Below, one piece after another: positions 23,309-31,425 of a stretch of 56,540 nt of DNA. Location of the stretch: positions 1 to 56,540 of the forward strand of contig UCAU01000051.1 of the NCBI GenBank assembly GCA_900470445.1. Direction: 5' to 3'. Below the pieces are notes generated by a model, which worked only from the letters and a program-made list of their open reading frames with translations, did not search any database and was not told where the DNA came from. A program made the position numbers and the translations under genes. Position 1 is the stretch's first letter. Each line of letters begins with the position of its first letter. Source of the stretch: Hyphomicrobiales bacterium. Its GTDB lineage: Bacteria > Pseudomonadota > Alphaproteobacteria > Rhizobiales > Devosiaceae.

Positions 23309-24316
23309 ATGAGCTACGCACTAAGCGTGTTGGACAAGAGTCCGATCGTCCGTGGCGAGGACCCGGCGCTGGCCCTGCGGCGCACCGTGGCGCTGGCGCA
23401 GCGGGCCGAGGCCCTGGGATATCGGCGCTTTTGGGTGGCCGAACACCACAATACGCCCGACCTCGCGAGTTCATCACCCGAAGTGCTGCTGGCCCATCTT
23501 GCCGCCCATACCAGGAGCATCCGCATCGGTTCGGGCGGCGTGATGCTGCAGCATTATAGCCCCTACAAGGTGGCCGAGAATTTCAACCTGCTGGCGGCGC
23601 TGGCGCCGGGGCGGATCGATATCGGTATCGGCAAGGCGCCGGGCGGGCTGCCGCTGTCAACCAAGGCGCTGCAATTCGGTCGCGACCTGGCCCAAAAGCC
23701 CGATTTCCGCACCCAGCTGGAAGAACTCGACCGCTTCCTGTCGGACGATTCTGCGGGCCGCCCCGAAGGGCTGGATGCGACGCCGCGACCGCGCAATGCG
23801 GGGGAAAGGCACCTGCTCGGGGCCAGCGTCGAAAGCGCGGCCTTGGCAGCCGAACTGGGCTGGAACTTCGTTTTTGCCCGCCATCTGAATGGCGACGACG
23901 CGACGCTGTCGGCGGCAATCTCGACCTATCGCGATGCCAGTGGCCGTACGCCTATTGTCGCGCTCGCCGCCGTAGTCGCCCGCTCGGCGGCAGAGGCGCG
24001 GGCGCAGGCCGAATTGTTCACGCCCTATCGCGTGCATATTCCGGGCGCGCAAAGCGTCACCGTGGGCAGCGAGGCGCAGGCGGCTGAATATGCGCGGCAG
24101 GCCGGCGTCACCGACTATACGGTCGAACGCCGCCAATCCACGGCGCTGGCCGGCGATGGCACGGACATTATCGCGGCGCTCGACCAGCTCGCGCGCCAGC
24201 ATGGCATTGCCGAATTCATCATCGATTTCGCCAATGCCGGCGATAGCCGCATTGAGGCGGTCGAACTGGTCGCCGCCGCCCGGCTGCAACCATTGCCAAC
24301 AGCACTTTCCGCTTAA
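23309..24316 (+). CDS. MsnO8-family LLM flavin-dependent oxidoreductase
   Basis: A 335-residue luciferase-like monooxygenase. The N-terminal LSVLDKSPIVRGEDPALALRRTVALAQRAEALGYRRFWVAEHHN region and the IRIGSGGVMLQHYSPYKVAENF block are hallmarks of the MsnO8/YtmO (CmoO) family. It probably uses reduced FMN and oxygen to break C-S bonds or oxidise sulfur compounds. I used the ATG at 23309 behind AGGGGA; a start at 23282 would add nine residues. It opens the LLM-LLM-deacetylase-acetyltransferase unit. No flavin reductase gene is seen in the locus, so one elsewhere must supply FMNH2. Confidence 0.9.
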   Translation: MSYALSVLDKSPIVRGEDPALALRRTVALAQRAEALGYRRFWVAEHHNTPDLASSSPEVLLAHLAAHTRSIRIGSGGVMLQHYSPYKVAENFNLLAALAPGRIDIGIGKAPGGLPLSTKALQFGRDLAQKPDFRTQLEELDRFLSDDSAGRPEGLDATPRPRNAGERHLLGASVESAALAAELGWNFVFARHLNGDDATLSAAISTYRDASGRTPIVALAAVVARSAAEARAQAELFTPYRVHIPGAQSVTVGSEAQAAEYARQAGVTDYTVERRQSTALAGDGTDIIAALDQLARQHGIAEFIIDFANAGDSRIEAVELVAAARLQPLPTALSA

Positions 24317-24333
24317 ATCATGGGGCCTTCAAA

Positions 24334-25668
24334 ATGAGCCAGAAACGCATTCCCTTCGGCATCATGCTGCACGGCCCCGGCGGCCATATGAACGCCTGGA
24401 AGCATCCAAGCGTGCCCGCTGACGCCAGCGTCAATTTCGACTTCATCCTCGGAACGGCCAAGCGGGCCGAGGCAGCGGGCATCGCTTTCGCCTTTGTCGC
24501 GGACGGGCTCTATATCAATGAGCAGTCGATCCCTCATTTCCTCAACCGTTTCGAGCCGATTGCGTTGCTCTCGGCACTGGCGGCCGTGACCAGCAAGATC
24601 GGGCTGGTGGGCACGCTGTCCACCTCCTACAGCGATCCGTTTACGGTGGCGCGGCAGTTCGCCTCCATCGATCTGCTCAGCAAGGGCCGGGCGGGCTGGA
24701 ATGCGGTGACTTCGCCGCTCGAGGGATCGGCGAGGAATTATGGCCGCGCCAGCCATCCCGACCATGCATTGCGCTACGAAATCGCGGCCGAGCATATCGA
24801 GATCGTCAAGGGCCTGTGGGACAGCTGGGACGACGATGCCTTTGTGCGCGACCGGGCCAAGGGCCAGTTCGCCGATTTCACCAAGCTGCACCGGCTCAAT
24901 TTCAAGGGCCGCTTCCATTCGGCCGAAGGCCCGCTCAATATCCAGCGCTCCCCACAGGGGCAGACGGTGCTGTTCCAGGCCGGCGGCTCCGATGCGGGGA
25001 TCGATCTGGCCGGTCTGCATGCCGACGCGGTCTTTGCCAATTCGGCCTCGATCGAGGAAAACCGAGTGCTGACCAGCAAGCTCAAGCAAAGCGCGGTGGC
25101 GCATGGCCGGGGTGCCGATGCCATCAAGGTGCTGCCCGGCATTGGGCCGGTCGTGGGTTCGACTGAGGCCGAGGCGCAGCGCAAATATCAGGAAATCCGC
25201 GACCTGGTGAATATAAGCGAGGCGCTGGCTTATCTTGGCCGCTTCTTCGATCACCACGATTTCAGCCAATATGATGTGGATGCGCCATTCCCCGAACTGG
25301 GCGATCTCGGTTCCAACAATTTCAAGTCTGGCACCGATCGCATCAAGCGCATCGCCCGGGAAAAGGGCCAGACCCTGCGCGAAGTAGCGCTGGAATCGGC
25401 GACCCCGCGCAGCGAATTCGTCGGCACGCCCGAGCAGATCGCCGACAAGATCGAGGAATGGGTCGATACCGGCGCATCCGACGGCTTCGTGCTGGGCTTC
25501 CCGGTCCAGGGCATCGGGCTCGAGGACTTCGACACCCAGGTGCTGCCCATCCTCGAACAGCGCGGTCGTCATTCACGCGAGCAGATTGGCGACACCCTGC
25601 GCGATCATCTGGGCCTGCCATTCCGCGAAAGCCGCTATGCGCTGGCGGACACCAAGGCGGCCGGCTGA
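24334..25668 (+). CDS. NtaA/DmoA-family FMN-dependent monooxygenase (CmoJ-like)
   Basis: A 444-residue protein of the nitrilotriacetate monooxygenase component A family. Landmarks are FGIMLHGPGGHMNAWKHP, TSKIGLVGTLSTSYSDPFTVARQFASIDLLSKGRAGWNAVTS and LFQAGGSDAGIDLAGLHADAVF. The length (about 440) is standard. Members include YtnJ/CmoJ of B. subtilis, which oxidises S-alkyl-N-acetylcysteines, and DszA. Gap to the previous gene is 17 bp. It overlaps the M20 gene by one base (TGATG), so translation is coupled. Substrate is inferred from context. Confidence 0.9.
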   Translation: MSQKRIPFGIMLHGPGGHMNAWKHPSVPADASVNFDFILGTAKRAEAAGIAFAFVADGLYINEQSIPHFLNRFEPIALLSALAAVTSKIGLVGTLSTSYSDPFTVARQFASIDLLSKGRAGWNAVTSPLEGSARNYGRASHPDHALRYEIAAEHIEIVKGLWDSWDDDAFVRDRAKGQFADFTKLHRLNFKGRFHSAEGPLNIQRSPQGQTVLFQAGGSDAGIDLAGLHADAVFANSASIEENRVLTSKLKQSAVAHGRGADAIKVLPGIGPVVGSTEAEAQRKYQEIRDLVNISEALAYLGRFFDHHDFSQYDVDAPFPELGDLGSNNFKSGTDRIKRIAREKGQTLREVALESATPRSEFVGTPEQIADKIEEWVDTGASDGFVLGFPVQGIGLEDFDTQVLPILEQRGRHSREQIGDTLRDHLGLPFRESRYALADTKAAG

Positions 25669-26834
25669 TGAGCGGAGCGGCGCCGGTGACAGACGAGGAT
25701 TTCGTGGCGCTGCGCCACCGGCTGCATGCGGCGCCCGAACTGGCCTATGAGGAGCACGAAACCAGCGCGCTCGTGGCCTCGTACCTCAGCGAATGGGGCT
25801 ATGATGTCGTAACCGGCGTCGGCCGCACGGGCGTGGTGGGAACGCTGCGGCAGGGCCATGGCGAACGCTCGCTGGCCCTGCGCGCCGATATGGATGCGCT
25901 GCCGATCGAGGAGGCCACCGGCCTTGCCTATGCCAGCCGCAACCCGGGCAAGATGCATGCCTGCGGGCATGATGGGCATACCACGATCCTGCTGTCCGCA
26001 GCGCGTCAGCTGGCGGCGAGTCGGCAGTTTTCCGGCACGTTGCGGGTGATTTTCCAGCCGGCCGAGGAAAACAATAGCGGCGCCCGCACTATGATCGAGG
26101 ATGGCCTGTTCGAGCGCTTTCCGGTCGATGCGGTTTTCGGCCTGCACAATTGGCCCGGCATTCCCGCTGGGCAATTTGCGTTTCTCGATGGTCCGGCCAT
26201 GGCCTCGGTCGATCTGGTGATCATCAAGATCCACGGGCGCGGCGGGCATGGGGCCAAGCCGCACCAGACTGTCGATCCGGTCGTGGTCAGCGCCAGCCTG
26301 GTCATGGCCCTGCAGACCCTGGTGTCGCGCAATGTCGATCCGCTCGAAATGGCGGTGGTGACCGTGGGTTCCATCCATGGCGGGGTGGCGCCCAATGTCA
26401 TTCCCGACAGCGTCGAGCTGCAATTGACGGTGCGCACCTTCAACGCCGCCATCCGCGAGCAGATCCGGCAGCGGCTGACCGCGCTGGTGGAAAGCCAGGC
26501 GGCCAGTTTCGGCGCCAGCGCCGAGGTGTTCTATCCGCGCGGCTATCCGGTGCTGGTCAATCATGCGGCCGAAACCGAATTCGCCCGCCAGGTCGCCCGT
26601 CGGCATTTTGGCGAGGAGCGGATCGACACCAGCCTGCGGCCGATCACCGCCAGCGAAGACTTTGCCTTCATGCTGGAGCAGCGGCCTGGTAGCTATCTGT
26701 TCCTGGGCAATGGCGACAGCGCCGACCTGCATAGCCCGCATTATGATTTCAACGACGCCATCCTGCCCGATGCCGCCCGCTATTGGGTGCAACTGGCCCA
26801 GGATTACCTGGCGACCAACGCGGTCGCGGCGTGA
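25668..26834 (+). CDS. M20-family amidohydrolase (SndA-like deacetylase)
   Basis: A 388-residue M20D metallopeptidase-like amidohydrolase. Visible motifs are the metal-binding HACGHDGHT, the catalytic Glu pair in PAEENNSGA, and the dimerisation-domain RGGHGAKPHQTVDPV. It resembles hippurate hydrolases and the B. subtilis YtnL/SndA protein, which removes the N-acetyl group from the salvaged cysteine derivative. It starts on the last base of the upstream monooxygenase gene. The GNAT gene follows by 19 bp. The cytosolic location is supported by the absence of a signal peptide. Confidence 0.88.
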   Translation: MSGAAPVTDEDFVALRHRLHAAPELAYEEHETSALVASYLSEWGYDVVTGVGRTGVVGTLRQGHGERSLALRADMDALPIEEATGLAYASRNPGKMHACGHDGHTTILLSAARQLAASRQFSGTLRVIFQPAEENNSGARTMIEDGLFERFPVDAVFGLHNWPGIPAGQFAFLDGPAMASVDLVIIKIHGRGGHGAKPHQTVDPVVVSASLVMALQTLVSRNVDPLEMAVVTVGSIHGGVAPNVIPDSVELQLTVRTFNAAIREQIRQRLTALVESQAASFGASAEVFYPRGYPVLVNHAAETEFARQVARRHFGEERIDTSLRPITASEDFAFMLEQRPGSYLFLGNGDSADLHSPHYDFNDAILPDAARYWVQLAQDYLATNAVAA

Positions 26835-26853
26835 TTGCTTCCGGAGCTCCGAA

Positions 26854-27387
26854 ATGACCGACAGCTTTCTTTACACGACGCCAAATGCCGAGATTTCCCG
26901 GCCGCTGATCGAGCAACTCACGGTGGAATACCGCAATCGCTATGGCAATTATTTCGGCGAGGATTCCTCAGTCGAAATGAACCGCTATCCGCCTGAACGC
27001 TTTGCCGACCCTGATGGCGCCTTCGTTTTGCTGCTGCGCGACGGCAAGCCGATCGCGGGTGGGGCCTTCATGCGCTACGACGACACCACCGCTGAGTTCA
27101 AGCGGATGTGGACCGACATCGGCCACCGCCGTCAGGGCCTGGCGCAGCGCGTGCTGGCGGAGCTGGAAAGCCGGGCCGCCGCCAAGGGCTATGGCCGCGT
27201 CTATCTCACCACGGGCTTCCGCCAGCCCGAGGCGGCCAAGCTGTATCTCAAGAGCGGCTATACCGCACTGTTCGACGTCGCCGCCGACCCCGAGACCATC
27301 CAGATCCTGCCGTTCGAGAAAGTGTTGGCGCCGGCTGGCGTTCATCCGGGGTCGCGCAACGATCATCTGAGCGCGCCCGCCGCCTAG
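26854..27387 (+). CDS. GNAT-family N-acetyltransferase (SnaA-like)
   Basis: A 177-residue GNAT protein. The acetyl-CoA binding motif is IGHRRQGLAQRVLAELESRAAAKGYGRVYL (the R/QxxGxG/A pattern appears as RRQGLAQ). It is followed by GFRQPEAAKLYLKSGY, a typical C-terminal GNAT strand. It probably acetylates the amino group of S-alkyl cysteines before oxidation, as SnaA does in B. subtilis. It is the last gene of the first half of the organosulfur locus; a 103-bp gap with an operator-like palindrome precedes the transporter gene. Confidence 0.85.
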   Translation: MTDSFLYTTPNAEISRPLIEQLTVEYRNRYGNYFGEDSSVEMNRYPPERFADPDGAFVLLLRDGKPIAGGAFMRYDDTTAEFKRMWTDIGHRRQGLAQRVLAELESRAAAKGYGRVYLTTGFRQPEAAKLYLKSGYTALFDVAADPETIQILPFEKVLAPAGVHPGSRNDHLSAPAA

Positions 27388-27460
27388 GGCAAAAATGTCC
27401 TGAGACATCGCAAACACAGAACGGGAGCACATTGCTGCGATGCCTCGTTCGAACCTAATG

Positions 27461-27477
27461 TCTATCAGATTTATAGA
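27461..27477. promoter_or_regulatory. Operator-like palindrome upstream of the organosulfur transporter
   Basis: TCTATCAGATTTATAGA (perfect TCTAT-N7-ATAGA) lies 13 bp before the ATG at 27491. It matches the 17-mer at 23249-23265 in 14 of 17 positions. The two copies suggest one regulator controls both halves of the locus. Confidence 0.65.
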
Positions 27478-27490
27478 ATAAGAGGGTGAC

Positions 27491-29266
27491 ATGGCATCGG
27501 CAACGGAAGTCGGCACGGAAACCAGTTCGGCGGGCAGGGGCTCGGCGCGGGACTATGCCCGCTACCGGGTGGTGCCGGCGCGCCATCCGTGGCGCATCGT
27601 GGGGAGCCTGGTTGCGGCCTTCGTCATCGCGGTGTCGCTGCATTCCGTGTTCACCAATGAGCGCTGGGGCTGGGCGGTCTTCGCGCAGTTCTTCTTTTCC
27701 GAACCCGTCCTGGTGGGGCTGGGCCGCACGCTGCTGTTGACGGCGCTGGCCTCGGTCATCGGCTTCCTGCTCGGCGGCGTACTGGCCTTCGCGCGGGTCT
27801 CCAAATCGCCGCTGCTGTCGGGCCTGTCCTGGGGCTATATCTGGCTGCTGCGCTCGATCCCGCTGATCGTGCTGCTGCTGGTGCTCAACAATCTGGGCTA
27901 TCTCTACGCCACCATCAATATCGGCGTGCCCTTCACCAATATCCTGTTCGCCCAATTCGATACGGTGCAGACGCTCAGCCCGTTTTCGGTGGCGCTGATC
28001 GGGCTCAGCCTCAATCAGGCGGCCTTCTCATCCGAGATCATCCGCGGCGGCATCTTGTCGGTGGATCAGGGCCAGCATGAAGCGGCGGCGGCACTCGGCC
28101 TGACCCGCTGGCGCCAGGGCATTCATATCGTGCTGCCCCAGGCCATGCGCGCCATTCTGCCATCCGGTTTCAACGAGATCATCGGCCTCGCCAAGGCAAC
28201 GTCCATCGTCTACGTGCTCGCGCTGCCCGAGCTGTTCTATACCGTGCAGGTGATCTACCGCCGAAACCTGGAAGTCATTCCGCTGCTGATGGTGGCGACC
28301 GTCTGGTACCTGATCATCATGATCGTGCTGTCCAGCGTGCAATATTTCGTCGAGCAGCATTTTGCCAAGGGCGCACGCCGCGATGCCGGCCCGACCGCCA
28401 TCGACAAGGCCCTGCGTTTCCTGGCCCGTCGGCCCACCGACACGGCCGGCACCTCGGCCACGAATGTTGCCCGCAAGCCGCTCAGCACTGCCTTTGGCAA
28501 TGCCGGCGAAGGCCGGGTGGACCTGCATGGCATCAACAAGAGCTTTGGCGCCAATGTCGTGCTCGACAATGTCAGCCTCACCATTGCGCCCGGCGAAGTC
28601 ACCGCCATTATCGGCCCGTCCGGCGCCGGTAAATCCACCCTGCTGCGCACCATCAACCATCTGGAGCGCGCCGATGCCGGCGTGGTCAGTATCGATGGCG
28701 AATTGATCGGCTATGAGCGCCGCGGCGATGTGCTCTATGAGCTCAAGGAGCCCGCCATTCGCCGCCGCCGCTCGGCCGTGGGCATGGTGTTCCAGAGCTT
28801 CAACCTGTTCCCACACCTGACGGCGCTCGAAAACATCATCGAAGCCCCGGTCTCGGTGGGCGGCGTGCCGCGCGAGGAGGCCATTGCCGATGCGCGGGAC
28901 CTGCTGGCCCGCGTGGGGCTGGCCGACAAGGCCGATGCCTATCCGCGGCACCTGTCGGGCGGGCAGCAGCAGCGCGTCGCCATCGCCCGCGCCCTGGCAC
29001 TGCGGCCCAAAGTGCTGCTGTTCGATGAGCCCACTTCGGCGCTCGATCCCGAACTGGTCGGGGAAGTGCTCGATGTCATCAAGGAATTGGCCAAGTCCGG
29101 CACCACGCTGATCATCGTGACGCACGAAATCGGCTTTGCCCGCGAAGTGGCCGATCGCGTGGTGTTCATGGAGGGGGGCAAGGTGCTTGAAGTCGGGCCG
29201 CCCGAGCGGCTGTTCAACGAGCCGTCCCATCCGCGCACCCGCGAGTTCATCGCCAAGGTTCTCTAA
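27491..29266 (+). CDS. Fused amino-acid ABC transporter permease-ATPase
   Basis: A 591-residue fusion. Residues about 1-290 are a polar amino-acid (HisM/TcyL-like) permease with segments such as VGLGRTLLLTALASVIGFLLGGVLAF and the EAAAALGLTRWRQGIHIVLPQAMRAILP coupling loop. A linker (about 295-335) leads to a complete ATPase with Walker A GPSGAGKST, Q-loop FQSFNLFPHLTA, signature LSGGQQQRVAIARALA, Walker B VLLFDEPTSALDPE and VTHEIGFAREVADR. In B. subtilis the equivalents TcyL/TcyM and TcyN are separate genes. As one permease gene is present, the channel is probably a homodimer. It imports a cystine-like or S-alkylcysteine compound, by context. Confidence 0.9.
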   Translation: MASATEVGTETSSAGRGSARDYARYRVVPARHPWRIVGSLVAAFVIAVSLHSVFTNERWGWAVFAQFFFSEPVLVGLGRTLLLTALASVIGFLLGGVLAFARVSKSPLLSGLSWGYIWLLRSIPLIVLLLVLNNLGYLYATINIGVPFTNILFAQFDTVQTLSPFSVALIGLSLNQAAFSSEIIRGGILSVDQGQHEAAAALGLTRWRQGIHIVLPQAMRAILPSGFNEIIGLAKATSIVYVLALPELFYTVQVIYRRNLEVIPLLMVATVWYLIIMIVLSSVQYFVEQHFAKGARRDAGPTAIDKALRFLARRPTDTAGTSATNVARKPLSTAFGNAGEGRVDLHGINKSFGANVVLDNVSLTIAPGEVTAIIGPSGAGKSTLLRTINHLERADAGVVSIDGELIGYERRGDVLYELKEPAIRRRRSAVGMVFQSFNLFPHLTALENIIEAPVSVGGVPREEAIADARDLLARVGLADKADAYPRHLSGGQQQRVAIARALALRPKVLLFDEPTSALDPELVGEVLDVIKELAKSGTTLIIVTHEIGFAREVADRVVFMEGGKVLEVGPPERLFNEPSHPRTREFIAKVL

Positions 29267-29346
29267 CGTCCGACGCCTGCGCCGCCTGCTTATGCCATTC
29301 GTCCGGCAGGCTGGTGCACGCCTCGATCAAGCCAAAGGAACGCCAA

Positions 29347-30294
29347 TTGCTCTCCAGAAAATCCTTCATTCTCGCCGCGACGAGCCTGCTGCTGGCAGCC
29401 TCGACATCGGGCATCGCGCTCGGCCAGGCCGCCGGCTTCAGCCTCGAGCCCAATCCGGCCAATCGCCTGCATGCGGAAAAGGTCGACGCCATCGCGGCCC
29501 TGCTGCCGCCCGACTATAAATGGGCCAAGGACGGCGTATTGAGCATCGCTATTGCCGCCGGCGCGCCGCCGATTGCCACCTATGCGACCGATGGCGCCAC
29601 GGTGGTTGGCTTCGATCCGGATATTGGCCGGCTGGTGGGCGAGGTGCTCGGGCTGCCGGTCGAGATCGTGCCGATCGCCTGGGCCGACTGGCCGCTGGGG
29701 GTGACGGCGGGCAAGTATGACGCGGTGATTTCCAATGTCGGGGTGACCGAGGAGCGCAAGGAGAAGTTCGACTTCTCGACCTATCGCATCGGCATCCACG
29801 GTTTCTACGTCAAGGCCGACAGCCCGATCACCTCGATCAAGGAGCCCAAGGATATTGCCGGGCTCAAGGTCATTACCGGTTCAGGCACCAACCAGGAGCG
29901 CATTGCGCTCGAATGGGATCGCCAGAACCAGGAAGCGGGCTTGGCGCCGATCGAGCTGCAATATTACGACGACGATGCGGCGGCGTCGTTGGCCATCAGC
30001 TCGGGCCGGGCGGATGTGCAGCTCAATCCCAATGCACCGCAGGCCTATCACGCGGCGCTGACGGGTGACACCAAGCTGGTCGGCACGATCAGTTCCGGTT
30101 GGCCGAACCCCGCCGATGTGGGCATTACCACGCGCAAGGGCAGTGGGCTCGCCGAGCCGTTCACCGCCGCGATCAACCATCTGATCGAGACCGGCACCTA
30201 TGCCGAACTGCTGGCGCAGTGGAATGTGACGCCCGAGGCGGTGCCCGAATCGCGGACCAACCCGCCCGGCCTGCCCAAGCCGCCGGCGTCTTGA
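29347..30294 (+). CDS. Amino-acid ABC transporter substrate-binding protein (paralogue 1)
   Basis: A 315-residue family 3 binding protein. I chose the TTG at 29347, preceded by AAGGAA six bases upstream; the next start (GTG 29314) has a weaker site and would extend the signal peptide. The signal peptide (about 1-27) ends ALGQA. The mature part contains VGFDPDIGRLVGEVLGLPVEIVPIAWADWPLGVTAGKYDAVISNVGVTEERKEKFDFS, the type 3 binding-protein core. It is closely similar to the second copy at 31426 throughout, both ending NPPGLPK. Likely ligand is the compound carried by the fused transporter. Confidence 0.88.
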   Translation: MLSRKSFILAATSLLLAASTSGIALGQAAGFSLEPNPANRLHAEKVDAIAALLPPDYKWAKDGVLSIAIAAGAPPIATYATDGATVVGFDPDIGRLVGEVLGLPVEIVPIAWADWPLGVTAGKYDAVISNVGVTEERKEKFDFSTYRIGIHGFYVKADSPITSIKEPKDIAGLKVITGSGTNQERIALEWDRQNQEAGLAPIELQYYDDDAAASLAISSGRADVQLNPNAPQAYHAALTGDTKLVGTISSGWPNPADVGITTRKGSGLAEPFTAAINHLIETGTYAELLAQWNVTPEAVPESRTNPPGLPKPPAS

Positions 30295-30309
30295 TCGGGA
30301 CGATCCAGC

Positions 30310-31356
30310 ATGGCCCTCACTATCAGGCATATCGGCTTTCTGACGCCGGGCAATTTCAGCAATGACAATCCCTTCGAGGGGATCGATGCCACCCTGAACC
30401 TGATCGCCTTTGGCGAGCAATTGGGCTTTGACAGCGCCTGGGTCCGCCAGCGGCATCTGGAGTCCGGTATCGGGCAGGCAGCGGTGTTCCTCTCCGCCGC
30501 CAGCCAGCGCACCAGCACGATCCAGCTTGGCTCAGCGGTGATCCAGATCGGCTATGAGAGCCCGTTCCGGTTGGCCGAAGACCTCTCCATGGTCGATGTG
30601 CTGTCGCGCGGGCGGCTCAATGTCGGGCTGAGCGCCGGCGTGCCGCCGCATGCCGCAATCCTGGGGCCGCTGGTGCACGATGGCGATTGGCAGAGCCATG
30701 ATCTGGGCCATGGCCGTATCGAACGCTTCGCCGCCAATCTGCGCGGCGCTTATCTGGGCGATGACGACACCACCATCGCCACCCCGTTCGGCCCACAGCG
30801 GCCGCGCTTGCAGCCCTATGCTGCGGGCCTGGCGAACCGCCTCTGGTATGGCGGCGGTTCGCTCAAATCGGCGCGTTGGGCGGGCGAGAATGGCTTCAAC
30901 CTGCTCACCGGCAATGTGATTTCCGGAGAGAACACCGACGACTTTCACACCGCCCAGCGCAACCTGATCCAGGCCTATCGCCAAGCCTCGGACGGCTGGC
31001 CGGGGCGGGTCGCCGTAGGGCGGGTAATCGTTCCGACCGACAGCGCACCGCCTGCGCGCATTGCCCGCTACCAGGCTTACGCCGCCGGCCGCTATGAACG
31101 CACCCTCAAGCCGCAGGGCGAACGCCGCACGCTGTTCCCGCGCGATCTGGTCGGCAGCGCCGAGCAGATCGTGGGTTGGCTGCTTGATGATCCCGTGCTG
31201 CCGCTGGTCGACGAATTGCGGCTCGAACTGCCCTACGAGTTCACGCTCCCCGAATACGAACAGATCCTGACCGACACCATCACGCGCATCGCCCCGGCGC
31301 TGGGCTGGTCGGCCAAGTCCTCATCCCAGGCCCGGCCCGCTATCCGGCTGGTCTGA
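30310..31356 (+). CDS. LLM-class flavin-dependent monooxygenase (third in locus)
   Basis: A 348-residue luciferase-like enzyme placed between the two binding-protein genes. It begins TIRHIGFLTPGNFSNDNPFEGIDATLNLIAFGEQLGFDSAWVRQRHLE, typical of the LLM fold. The flavin-binding region includes IQLGSAVIQIGYESPFRLAEDLSMVDVLSRGRLNVGLSAGVP. The second half contains LWYGGGSLKSARWAGENGFNLLTGN. It is distinct from the two LLM enzymes upstream. It probably oxidises another sulfur compound imported by the same transporter. It follows the first binding-protein gene by 15 bp. Confidence 0.85.
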   Translation: MALTIRHIGFLTPGNFSNDNPFEGIDATLNLIAFGEQLGFDSAWVRQRHLESGIGQAAVFLSAASQRTSTIQLGSAVIQIGYESPFRLAEDLSMVDVLSRGRLNVGLSAGVPPHAAILGPLVHDGDWQSHDLGHGRIERFAANLRGAYLGDDDTTIATPFGPQRPRLQPYAAGLANRLWYGGGSLKSARWAGENGFNLLTGNVISGENTDDFHTAQRNLIQAYRQASDGWPGRVAVGRVIVPTDSAPPARIARYQAYAAGRYERTLKPQGERRTLFPRDLVGSAEQIVGWLLDDPVLPLVDELRLELPYEFTLPEYEQILTDTITRIAPALGWSAKSSSQARPAIRLV

Positions 31357-31425
31357 TCCACCATGCCCGGCCCTGCGCAAAGCCGCGGCACATCACAGCG
31401 CGTCACGACGAAACGAAAGCATGAC

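Noticed and set aside
26968..27516. Minus-strand frame opposite the GNAT gene
   Set aside because: No recognisable domain and it overlaps the strongly supported acetyltransferase and the palindromic operator.
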